Assembly: GCA_022885665.1 (NCBI GenBank)
Contig: JAGQDJ010000003.1
Span: forward strand, 62,001 to 126,000
Direction: 5' to 3'
From: Triops longicaudatus
Taxonomy: Eukaryota > Arthropoda > Branchiopoda > Notostraca > Triopsidae
DNA length: 64,000 bases
Of the stretch, positions 1-10,900 are shown one piece after another. A program made the translations under genes and the position numbers. The number at the start of each line of letters is the position of its first letter. The stretch's first letter is position 1. The notes below the pieces were generated by a model, which saw only the letters and a list, made by a program, of their open reading frames with translations, had not been told where the DNA came from and ran no database searches.

Positions 1-1
1 G

Positions 2-124
2 GATTTCCGTGACGAGGGAAAAGGTTTAGCCACGGCAAGTGCGGATGTTGCCAATACAAGCAGCACTGGTGGAACTGGGCATTCGTACTGGTATCTAGCG
101 TGTGCGAATCTTCCTCCCTGGTAG
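2..124 (+). CDS. Possible 3' end of a gene entering from the left
   Basis: From base 2 one plus-strand frame is open to a TAG at 122-124. It would give about 40 residues ending HSYWYLACANLPPW, a Ser/Thr/Gly-rich stretch followed by an aromatic tail. No start codon or splice acceptor is visible, so this would be the end of a last exon whose beginning lies outside the window. The following ~1.8 kb is AT-rich and non-coding, which fits a 3' UTR. I do not recognise the family, and a random open frame of this length is quite possible. Confidence 0.25.
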   Translation, partial: DFRDEGKGLATASADVANTSSTGGTGHSYWYLACANLPPW

Positions 125-1984
125 GATCTAGACAACGAACAAAGCCTGTGACGCCAGAAGCCTCTTCAGACGTCTAAAACCATAATCCTTTTAATTGCCA
201 GCTAAATTTTAATTACGAGTTATCACTTTTAGCGTTGAACGGAAAGGAAAAGGCTTTTCAGACGTTACTCTCAGCTTGGTTTTTAGGCTCCAGTCTACGG
301 GAGGCTCTTTATGTGTAGGTTTATGGTTCTGTGAAGGTGAAAATATGGATTTAATTAGATTTTTAAAAAAGACGATAGGAAAATGCTCACTTTTGGGGTT
401 GAAAGTGGTGTGAAAGCTTGTGAGAAAGTCGTTAGAACTTTCTCGGATACTCCTAAAGGATAAGCCGTCGACAAAGAAGGAAAAACTAGTACAGTTTCCT
501 CCGGTCCATTGTCCAAAGTAGGAGAATCGCTTCTCAGTCTTTTTTTAACAGGTGACGAACGCCTAATTTTACAGAATGATTTCTGAGTTACATTATATGA
601 ACCATATAGAGATAATACCTGAAAGGGTTTTTCGAAGGAAAGCTAAGAGATCGCTGTAAAGAGCCGAGTTCCGATGTATCACGTTCCACAGAATGTTTGT
701 TAGGACTCATGGGATTTTTAAAACGCGCTTGTAAAGCTTGTTTTCTAGCTTTGGCTAGCTTCATAACCTCGTCGGGCCGTGTCCAACCCATGGAAACTGT
801 CTTTGTCACTTCCATTGCATAAAATAAATAAGAATTCTGTAATTTTCGTCAATTATAGTTCAAGGAGTCCGCTTTGTGCCGTTTGTTTACTTTTTCGAGC
901 AGAAGGTACTGTTAGCCGCTGTTGCAGAATAGAGATTAGTGAACCGCGAACAGGCAAATACTTGTTCGGGGCTTTTAGGTCTATGTCCGAGCCCGGAAAA
1001 GCGAGCAGCTAAAGAAATCACCTTTGAACTTACTTCCCCAACTAAAATCTTTAACCCCAAACGGAAGAAGTAGAAATATTTCAGTTTCGAATGTTATACT
1101 ACTTATGTGGCCAAAGGTATAAGGATTTGTTTCTTAAAGACAAAAGACATCCGTTTCGGGAAATAAAACGTTACTTCGAGGTGGTACGGCAAGTTGAAGT
1201 TGGCACGGTTGAAGTAAGCTTCAGCCATTTCGGAGGTTTCTATTTATTCTCTAGTAAGGAAAAAATCCTGCAGAAGAATACGTGTATAAAAAGGATTCAG
1301 TAAAGAATGCGTTGTGGATTTGTAAACAAAAAAGGTAACAATTTCGCTCATTTCTTCTCTCTGAAAAGATAGTATAACGCTTTCCTTTCCTGCACCAAGA
1401 AGCTCCCTACATTGAAGGCAAGCAAAACAGCCTGTCCTCTATATCTAAGCTCTCTCTTCTTGAATTTCCTAGACGCAGACGTCCGTGTCACCCTTACTAC
1501 GCTCCTTGACGGAAAAAGCTTCCGTTCCAACCTCGATTTCTTTCTGATTTCTTCCTGTATCTTCCTCGGCCCAAGGAGCCCCTCTTTTCCACACACAATT
1601 CCGGAAGGGTAGTTTACGCACGATACTCTCGTAAGGGCGGAATGCTGGGGTGAATTCGTGGGGCAATCAGGCGTACATTTCCGATGACTTCCGTGTCGCC
1701 TCTTTAGAAACTCGTCCGAAAACAGCCAAACAATCTTTTGTCCCTCTTGGCATGAATCGTGTTGTCGTATTTCCCTGTCTTGAAGTTTTGATGGAAGAAA
1801 GCAACTTGGCGCATAAATTATGTATATTCTGCTGAAGATGATGTATGTTGTCGGTACAAAAGGAGGGCAAACATGGATGAATCGATACATTCTCATTCGT
1901 TGTTAGTTTAGAGTGTTTTGCAACATGACATGACATGTCAGACAGACATTTACATTTTCCAATTCCGGAGCCCTCTTAAACTTT
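125..1984. other. Non-coding stretch, no gene recognised
   Basis: Several short frames are open on both strands, including overlapping ones at 1348-1936, but none has a domain, a convincing start or usable splice sites. The part next to 1985 probably holds the 3' UTR of the minus-strand tetraspan gene. Confidence 0.5.
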
Positions 1985-3177
1985 TCAAATAGGGTGGTGC
2001 TGGGTGCAGGAGGGGTTATAAATCCGTTCGGTGATGAAAGTTACGAACAAAGGACACAATAATCCAGCCAGGATGCATAACACATGTCCCAAAGCCGCCC
2101 AACCTGGACTGCATTCCCCCCACCACGCGTTTCCATCATTCAGGAGATTATCGCCAGACCATTCATATGGAAAGCAAAGGTGATGAAGCCGCTTATTGTC
2201 CTTTAACCCCCAAACCCACGCACCGCCTGCCAACAACAATACCACAGCTACCACCGGGCGTAAGCAAAATGGCAAACAATGGCAAACAGCACTGATTAGC
2301 TTAAGTAACTCCAGAATACAATGCGTAACAGATGGTGCGACTTACCTGATACAAATTGGATACGAGCAATCGACTTTGACAACTTCTTTTGGTCCTCTGG
2401 TTTCATACGATACAAAAGGAATGCCAACACGGCTGATACCAACAGCCCGGCACTTGCCACGCACTCCAAACCCAAGGCCACCTGTTCCAACGTTTCAAAT
2501 TATTCCTCTGACAACGCCAAATCAAAGTCAAGACTTCAGTGTTCTATTCCGTATAATTTAGAAATATTTTTTTTCCTTGAAAAAACTGTTATTTGAGTAG
2601 CAAATACGATTTATTCACTCTTTCTTTACGGACAAATCTCCCAACAGATTTCTTAGCTCAAATTAAAAGTTTTTTGTCTGACTTATTGCTATTCTTTGAT
2701 GTTTTTTATTTTTTAATAATTGCACTTTAGCTTTATAGTTATTTTCTTCGAATGGTCTAAATACAAAAACCAAATCATAATAGCATTCACAATAAAGCTT
2801 ATGCTAAATTATAATCAGTTAAGGCAGCTTCTCAATACGCAGTATTGAAAGCGAAATATTACCGTAAATAAAGACCCGTCAGAAAGTTGACTGCAAAGCA
2901 CTTGAGTGGGCGGCGTGCGATTCAGTGTGCAAACATTGCTTAATCCAACATACACGGTTTGCACGTGACGGAGCGTGCACGCGTGAACCACTTTACGACT
3001 CAGCCATCGCGAACTTTGGCAACAAAGGCACGCACCCAACGCTGCTAACACACTCATCAACGTCCAGGCCGAATAAGCTGTCCAACAAGTCACTCGTTTC
3101 ACTTCCACCACCCAATTCGTCTTCCACTCTGTCGGTCCCGTCGTTTTATTATCGCTACTTTTCCCTTTAAAAATCAT
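1985..3177 (-). CDS. LHFPL-like tetraspan membrane protein
   Basis: Three exons read on the minus strand: 3177-2863, 2481-2346 and 2247-1985, with introns of phase 0 and 1, giving 237 residues. Four hydrophobic segments lie near residues 33-52, 106-129, 147-165 and 205-225. The third begins RIQFVS and continues as a Val/Leu/Gly-rich helix ending WVWGL, matching the IQF-led third membrane segment of LHFP/LHFPL proteins. It is followed by a Cys-containing loop and an ECSPGWAA segment like the C-x-x-GW before helix 4 of that family. LHFPL proteins are small four-pass proteins of the claudin-like group; several act as auxiliary subunits or junction-associated proteins, for example in hair cells. 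The acceptor of exon 3 was chosen at 2247 rather than 2226 because it keeps helix 3 full length; both preserve the frame. The first extracellular loop is poorly conserved, so the subfamily is not assignable. Confidence 0.6.
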
Positions 3178-4987
3178 CCTAGAATCTCACATGGTTTTCT
3201 GCAGCAATCTTCCTCCCAGCTATCCTCGTCCAACAATGCTGTCTTCCCTACTCGCCTCCTTCGCTTTTCTTCCCGTAATTCCTTCCAAGGAATCCCGCCA
3301 AACCGCGTACTACCGCGCATGCGTGTTCCATACGACCCAACGCATATTCCAAACCCCTTATTTTCGAACCGCTGTTCTTTTAACACTAAATTCGATAAGA
3401 AAGTACAATGTTATTACCTGAGTAAATTTCTTTTCACTAAAACACTCTTAGTCTATTCATGGAAAAAACACGATAAAATCTTGTCTTATAAAATATTTCG
3501 CCCCTCCCCGGGAAGAAATAGGGTGTGAGGGAGACAAGGAAAGGAGGAAACCCTTGTGTGTAAGGGTAAACCCCGCTAAACAATTATGACTCATGTAATC
3601 GAAAGCAATATCCAGCGCACCGTATGGGGCTTTGATGGAAATTCTGTCACTCACCCTCGCATTCACCCTCCTGGAGGGATCAAGGGTGCGTAGAGCCCAC
3701 TCCCTCTCACTCGCGTTCTCCAGAAAACTAAAGAGGGGGGCAATCAGTGCCTTTTGACCTCCAGCACCCTCACCCGGCCGAATTTGCATGGGAATCCCAC
3801 GTGTAATGCCGTGAGTCATTGCCTGAGGGGGTTGAAGGGATCAAGCGAGGCCCAAGTGGTAAGCAAAAGACCATCAGGGAGGGTCACTCCGTCATATCAT
3901 TCACCCCTCGGCAATGAGCAACACATGCTACTCCTCTTGCACCCACCCATTGATCTCGCCTAATGCCTCTCCAGAGAAATACGGCACCCAGTTATCCGCC
4001 CGGACGCGACTTGCAACCCCCCCAAGATAAGAAAATTAATAAACGCCAAACTATTCTTCGCCCCGATGGAAGACGAATTCCTTCCTTCTTTAGACTCCCC
4101 AAGGCATCAAGATTATCCTCATCTAACGTATTTCGCACATCACTGCGCGAATTCTTGCAGAAATAGCTATTAAATGTCATTTAGTGTCAGCGTAAAGCGA
4201 GGATATTGCACTTAGAGCAATGCAAAACAGGTGCCGCGTAAAGTACCGACTTTCTTTCATTCATACATTTTCCTAAAACAATTGAAGTCATTTTCTTTGA
4301 ACAGGGTGATTACGCGTGTTCACAAAACCACTTTATCAATGCAAAAAAAAAAAAAAAATAAAAAAAAAAATGCGAAGACGTTATTTTTAAGTGTTTCTTA
4401 TTCAAAAGTTTTGCTTGCGTGGAATAACACTGAAAGCGTACTTATAAATACTCTCATATGATAGCACGCAAGTAAAACTCAGAAGCTTATTCGATTCTCT
4501 ACAGTTTTCTTAAAAAGAAGCCTTTTGTTTCCTTTTTGCTCGAAGTTAGCGTAAATAGACAAGAAAACCCAAAAAGCGCGCTTTTTGGTCAAGATAGACC
4601 ATACACGGCTATCCTATAGCTACTGCGAACAATGATGTTTCTTCATACTGTACTGTACTGTCAGCAAGCCAAGTTGGACTAAAGTTTGAAAGACAAAAAG
4701 TATACTATACGTTTCGAACTCGGTGATCTCAACAACGTATTTGCAAAGCAGTACCGTTTTCCCCAAAGCGTTTTGAGGGTTATACGAGCAGGAGACGGAT
4801 CGGTTTGATGTCGATGGTCAAGCGACTGGAGTTTCCCAACTAATGGTTGGAAACTTGGTATAAATCGTAAAAACAAAGCTCCGATAGCAAATGGCATTGA
4901 TCGATTCCAGTCTTGTAAAACAATAAACAATCACGATGCCAAACAACTATTAAACCTCTGCGAAAAGACAATTTTTCAATTACAGCC
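3178..4987. other. Intergenic, with A-rich tract and dispersed repeat
   Basis: No coding exon is recognised between the two membrane-protein genes. It includes a G+C-richer patch at about 3500-3960, an A-rich tract at 4343-4370 and one copy of a dispersed repeat (4444-4588, listed separately). The promoter of the Sushi gene must lie toward its right end. Confidence 0.5.
4444..4588. repeat. Dispersed repeat, copy A
   Basis: This ~145 bp stretch resembles 62258-62400 in the same orientation. Both run through ATACTC, a Cys/Ala-coding-like AC-rich part, GTAAAACTCAG, AGTAGACAAGAAAA or a close variant, and end in a palindrome, here AAAAAGCGCGCTTTTT at 4571-4586. Similarity is patchy, with several small indels. 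The source element is unknown; a decayed short non-autonomous transposon is a guess. Confidence 0.5.
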
Positions 4988-6768
4988 ATGCTGATCGGTC
5001 TAATTTGCATATTTCTAGCAAGAACACGTTGTAAGTAATGTTTCACTTTGGCTCCTGTGAAAATTCGAGATACATTGAATTTATGAGGGATCAATTATTG
5101 ATAAGAAAATCCCAACAGTTGTAAGTGGAGAGTGTGGAGTACCAGCAAAACCTTCCCATGGTCATCTTATGCCAGACAAGCCAGTTTACGAAGAAGGTGA
5201 CAAGGTAGCCGTAATTTGTGAGCCAAACTATCGACTCTTCGGGGAAGATACCAATATTCAAAAGTGCAACGATGGCATTTGGCAAGGCAAACTGTCCGCT
5301 TGCTGTGAGCTTTTTCATAACTAACATAAGGTATAATCCATAAGGTATATCCCTAAAGTTTGCCTGTAGTGCGAAACCTGGTATACGGCAGAAGCGTACA
5401 TTTCTTTGGGTCTCCTAGCAGTGGAACGTTGAACAGGCCTCACGGAGGATTTCTCATTTACGACGTAATCGACGCCAAAGAAATCTATTTCTTTGACTTC
5501 TTTTTGCAAGAGAGTACAAAGCACGCTTATGTATATTTCCACGGTAACTATTAAGGTTATTTCTCATCAAACCGTAATTAATTAATTAACTTTCAGTCTT
5601 ATTAATTAGTGTTGTGTGGTAGGTAGTTTCCATGTAACGGACCAACACGGAACCGCGCTACAATTCGACCAGACGGTACTTGCGTTCAACAGAGACATCA
5701 GTTTCTATCAACCGTGTCCGAAAGCAGCGTCAGGCGACTATTTTGAGTGTATATCCCCGGACGAACGGTTTTTCACGGGAGCCAAAGTGGAAATTTCGCT
5801 CTTGGACAAAACTATTAATGCGACTACGAATTCCGTTCAAGTGAAGCTACAGCTTGACACCAATGGCTTCGTAGTACTGGACGTTGCAAGTAATGTGTCC
5901 GCCGTTGTTTGCTTTCTTAAATTCTTGCAGTAATTCACCCATGTAGACAAAGACTGTGGTACGCCACCGATCCCGCTTCACGGTTCAGTGTTGATTAGTG
6001 CATTTGGATTTATTCGCACGTACCAGTACAGTTGCTCGCCTCGGTACATTCTCCGCGGAGATGTTGTGCAAACCTGTGACGTCAGTAACTTTCCTAATAT
6101 CGTGTGGCAATCCAAGACTCCAGAATGTGTAACTAATTTGCCACGGTCTCGAAATCGAACATCGCGAGTTCGTCCAACAACTCCGGTTGCAGGAGGAACC
6201 ACTCCTACTGGTATTTCAACAAATACCGCTGAAGGAATTTTTGGCTCTTTAAGCACAAGTAAAAAGCACATTTTGAAGCCTATTTTGTATTTTATTTTAC
6301 ATTTTTCAACCTTTCTTTGTGATTTAGCCCAGATAGCTGTGCTAAGCACTGCTGGAATTGTTGTGCTAATTCTGATAGCGTGTGTAATAGCTCACTGCAT
6401 CAAGAACCCAGAGTAATTCTTTTAGTATTCTTTCTGTAATGGATTTACATTACGAATTTTTGTAAAATTTTTTGATTGTGTTGTTTTGTAGGTCTGCGAA
6501 GCGGTGTCGGCCATCCGTTTTACGGATTACGCTTCCGTTTGTAAATATACACTGGTACGCTCGTTCCGTGCGTCGTTCTAACCCACTTGAAGAGATTGTA
6601 GAAGACGTTCCAGCGCAACCAATCGAGGTAGAAATCGGTAGTTCGACCAGCAAAGCCAAGACTGATCAGTCTACGCCCGCGGGAAAGATTGTCGAAGACA
6701 TTCCAGCGCATCTAACCGAGTTGGAAATCGGTAGCTCAGCCACAAAAGATACTACTGATCAGTTATGA
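4988..6768 (+). CDS. Two-Sushi-domain single-pass membrane protein
   Basis: Seven exons: 4988-5030, 5119-5304, 5370-5543, 5623-5889, 5947-6258, 6328-6412 and 6492-6768. They give 447 residues, with all introns of phase 1 except the last (phase 2). Order of parts: a short hydrophobic leader (MLIGLICIFLA); a Sushi/CCP domain at about residues 19-76 with four Cys and the signature CGVP...C-x-PNY...C...W...C; a ~145-residue beta-rich part with no family I recognise; a second Sushi domain at about 227-283 (CGTPP...C); a Thr/Pro stalk; one membrane helix at about 333-353; and a ~95-residue cytoplasmic tail. The tail holds two tandem ~28-residue repeats (IVEDVPAQ / IVEDIPAH ... EIGSS). Sushi domains mediate protein-protein adhesion in complement-type and cell-surface proteins. 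Phase-1 introns around the Sushi exons are typical of shuffled extracellular modules. A role as adhesion receptor or immune surface protein is inference. Confidence 0.8.
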
Positions 6769-7935
6769 GTCACTTAATAGTGTTAGAAATGTAGCTTTAT
6801 CCCGTTCAAGCCTTAGAAATTGCTTCCGTTGTTCCCTTCTCTATAAATCCCGTTAATCATGATAATCCGTCCACGAGTTGGAACAAAACATTTGACGTTT
6901 TGGTCTTTACGTACGCATATTTGACTTGAACCGTAATACGGGCCCCCCTGAAATTATTTTCTTGTGTACAAGTAAGCTCAGTGGCAGCATCAAGAAAAAG
7001 TTGTCGCCCCCCCCCCCCCCCGAAAAAAATTCCTGGCTGCGACCCTGATCGAGCTACCAATTTTAAATTTCAAAGTATATTTTTTAATTCCGGGATGAAT
7101 CAAACTTAGCCTTTGGCTTGTCATTTCTATTAATAGTTCGCCAGTTATTGCAGAAATAACAGATTTATATGTACAAGCAATCGGAAGAAACGGTTACTTT
7201 ATACCTGCGTATTTTTAAAGCCATATTGAACCAAACCGCGCAAAGCGAAGACGGTGATTGCGGACCAATACAGTATTGCACCACGCGAGTACGTTTTTGT
7301 CAAAACTGAAATATTTTCCTGTTGATAAAACGTTAATCTTTCCTTACATAAAATGAAGAAAGCATTCAATCGGCCAAAGACTTCTATACCACAAAATCTA
7401 TATACAAGAGTTTCTGTCCACGCCCAAAGGCAAAACAGCATTTTTCCCCCGAAACAAAACTTTTTGAATGTCAAAATTCCATACACCAAGGCACTTTTTT
7501 GTTTCGTGTTATTTTCACCTTTCTAGAAACCCACAAACATCTCTTTACACCTGTGTAAGATTTATGTTCGGGGGCAAATCTTAAATAAATCATGGAACGC
7601 TTCCGTTAGCAAAAATCACCCTTCCCACATTAAAACAATCGAGCTATCTTTGGTGAACGACAGGAAAACAACCCTTTTCTTTCCAATCCAACTTCTTTCC
7701 CCCCAACATTCGTATAACTTCCACAATTCACAAAATTGTACATTTTTTACTACATCTTGAAGGTAATAAATTAAGAAAAAATAAACACAAGAAGAATCTC
7801 TAACACTCGTCACTCCACGCAGCTGCCAGGACTCCTCCTTAGTCTCTTTTTACACTACTCACATTGACACACGATTGTTCCAAAGAAACGAAAAATGAGA
7901 GATTCTGTGCATTATTTTTTGTAAAAAATTCTTTT
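6769..7935. other. Intergenic between two converging genes
   Basis: This holds the 3' UTRs of the Sushi gene (from the left) and of LATS (from the right). A C-homopolymer run lies at about 7006-7021. No coding feature is supported. Confidence 0.5.
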
Positions 7936-10900
7936 TTAAACGTAGACCGGACCTTGGTTCTCATTGTCATCCACACTGATTCGCTGCACGGGGTAGGCGT
8001 GGCCCCCGTCATCGAAAAAGCGTCGGAAGGTGAATTCAAAGAAGGCATGAACGGGATGCTTGCCGTTATCTAACGTGTTATCTAATTTGTCCGCTTCACC
8101 ACCCGAAGAATTCCTCAGTTTGTCCGGGTCGATGGGGTCGAAATTGGACGTATCGGTAGCAAAGCGAATTTTCGGGATATAAGGCGCTTGTTGGTGTCGC
8201 AGGCCCCCCTCGAAATCCACCCCAGCGAAAAAACCATGACTCTTGAGCTCTGTCGCCCCGCCACGACCCAAACGCTGCTCCGCTGAAGTGCACAACCGTA
8301 AAATCAAGTCGGTGGCTTCTTGACTAAGATTCGCCTGCTTCGGTATCCGTAACATGTGCTCCCAGTTGATGACCTGCAATTAATCCAAATTCAATTAATT
8401 TAATTCACGTATTTGGAATTACATAGATAACACTATTTAGCATTGATCTGGCTTGAAATTAAAGAAAACATCCATAAGTTTCATTAATGCTTCATAAATA
8501 AATTTAAGACAAAATTATTCAAAGGAGATATGTTACAGAATTCAGAGCAAGTATATTGCAAAATTAAAACAAAAAATGATTTGCATTCAGAATATTCAAA
8601 GGAGGTCAAAATTCAAAACTTACTCATGAAATTTAAAATGTAAACATAACAAATGAAAAAAATAAACTTAACGAAAATAAACGGAATGTCCTTGAAAAAG
8701 CTGAATTGTACGAATGTAAGTACTTTGTATTGGGTTTCTGCAGGCGTATTGGCCAAAAACGGCGGCTGTCCGACAAGCATTTCGTAAAGAATGACACCAA
8801 CACTCCACCAATCGCATTGTTGTGTGTAGCCCGTGCGCATCAGCACCTCGGGAGCGATATAATTGGGCGTGCCTACGAGCGAGTGCGCAAGACAACGAAG
8901 GTGTTCCCGGCGTCGTCTTCGCTCCAACGGTTTGAGGACCGTGACAGGCGTGGTGGCTGGATGCGGAGTCAAAGGGCACGTATTGGCACCGTTGGTACCG
9001 TTATTGCCGTTCACGTTGTTGCTGTTGCCCAACGCCGGGTTACATTGGCAACGACACTCGTTTGTCCAATCCTCGCCCGGATCAAACGAATCTTGTCTTG
9101 CATGGTCGCCTGCAATTTTTTTTTTAAATCATCAGTACATTTAACTAATTCGCTTCATACATGGAATATGCAAAAAACAAATGATAAATAAATAAATAAA
9201 ATAAAAAATACCATTTCTTTGGTAATATTTCGAGTTGTGCGTCCAACGGAACCCGGTACACAACCCAAAGTCGGTCAATTTGATATGTCCGTCTCGATCA
9301 ATCAAAATATTGTCCGGTTTAATATCTCGGTGAATGAATCCCATTTTGTGCACACTTTCCACTGCGCAGACCAGCTCAGCAATGTAAAACCTGCAAAAAT
9401 TAAAAAGTCAAAAAGCTACTCGACTGAAAAATTACCAACAATATTTTGCATATGTATGATAAAAATAACAGAGAAAGTCTTTTCTGGAATCGTAATTATA
9501 TTACCTTGCCAGAGGTTCTTCAAAAATGCCAAATTTGATGAGCAACGACATTAGATCACCGCCGGGGATGTAATCCATGACGAAATACAGGTTATCCTTA
9601 TCCTGAAACGAATAGTAAAGCTTGACTACCCATTCGTTGTCCGCCTCAGCCAAAATATCCCGTTCGGCTTTGACATGAGCCACTTGGTTCCGTTTCAAGA
9701 CGTCGGTCTTGCGTAACGTCTTCATGGCGTACAAGTGGTTCGTGTCAATCTTGCGCACCAGCGCTACTTCGCCAAACGCGCCGACTCCGATGGCCCTGAT
9801 TTTGGTAAACATGCTTTTGTCCATCTTGGCTCGTTTCAGCCGAATGTAGTTCGACTCTTTCTGCGACAGCATTTTCCGCATTTGGTACTGCGCTTCTTCC
9901 GACAGCCCAATCTTGACCATTTCCGTTTCCAGCTGCAAGCGGCGGTGCATCCGTTGTTGGTGCGACTTCATCAAGTTCTCCACGTGCTGCTCCATGTAAA
10001 ACTTGAACGCTTGCGGGGAGTAGTTGCGCAACTTGGTTTCCCGGCGCTCTTCGTCCTTTTCCCGGGACACAAACTTCCGCTCCGGAATGGGCGACTGATG
10101 CGTTAGCTTGTACGGTGGAGGAGGTGGCGGCGGTGTCTCCAAATCTTTGTTATCCTCCGGTTTTCCGACCGAGTTCGGACCCATTCCTATTAAAATGTTG
10201 AATAATTAGATTTTAGTAAATTTATTTCAAATAAACTGAATTGACTTAGATTGTTGATTACAACTCTTTGTAAATAAATTGCTTACAAAATAAACTTCAA
10301 TGAACCGAATATTTTATCACATTTTCACTAACTATATTAAATTGTTTAGTGAATAATTTAATATATGTTAATTTATTTACAATATTTTTAAATGATTAAG
10401 TTACCTAGACCTGAATCTTGCGTGGCTTCAGAGCCCGGGATGGATGACGTCACGCTGACCGGAGAATGGGAGGGGCCAGGCCGCGAGTCACCCATCACGG
10501 ACGGACTTTCGACACCCGCCCGGTCTTCCAAGCCCACCGTGGCGGCTCCGTGGGCGGTAGCCAGGCCCACATTGACCGTCAGCCCCGCTACGCTCACTGG
10601 TGACACGCGTTTCCGCGCATTCATGGCCTCCAGCGGCATTTTGCCCCCAAACGCGTTCATCGTCGAGGGAAATAAGGTGGGCGCGATGGTCTGCATCGAC
10701 CTTTGGGCGGCCAGGGCTTGCATGGTGGAAGCGTAGGACGGTGGATCGGTGGTCGGCACGGGTGGCGGGGCGGGGCTGCCACAGGGTGGCGCCGGGGAGA
10801 TGTTGGACGCGAAGGACAGCGGCGAAGGTGACGTAAACGGCGATGGACAGGCCGAGCCGTAGCCCGAAGACGAGTACGGTGGCGGCGGTGGAGGTGACGG

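Noticed and set aside
2227..2247. Alternative exon 3 acceptor at 2226 in the tetraspan gene
   Set aside because: It preserves frame but deletes seven residues of the third membrane helix, which the family has at full length.
3457..3819. 120-codon minus-strand frame
   Set aside because: No recognisable domain or start context; the patch is merely less AT-rich than its surroundings.
7006..7021. Poly-C run as a possible mobile-element boundary
   Set aside because: No target duplication or element sequence on either side; a simple homopolymer explains it.
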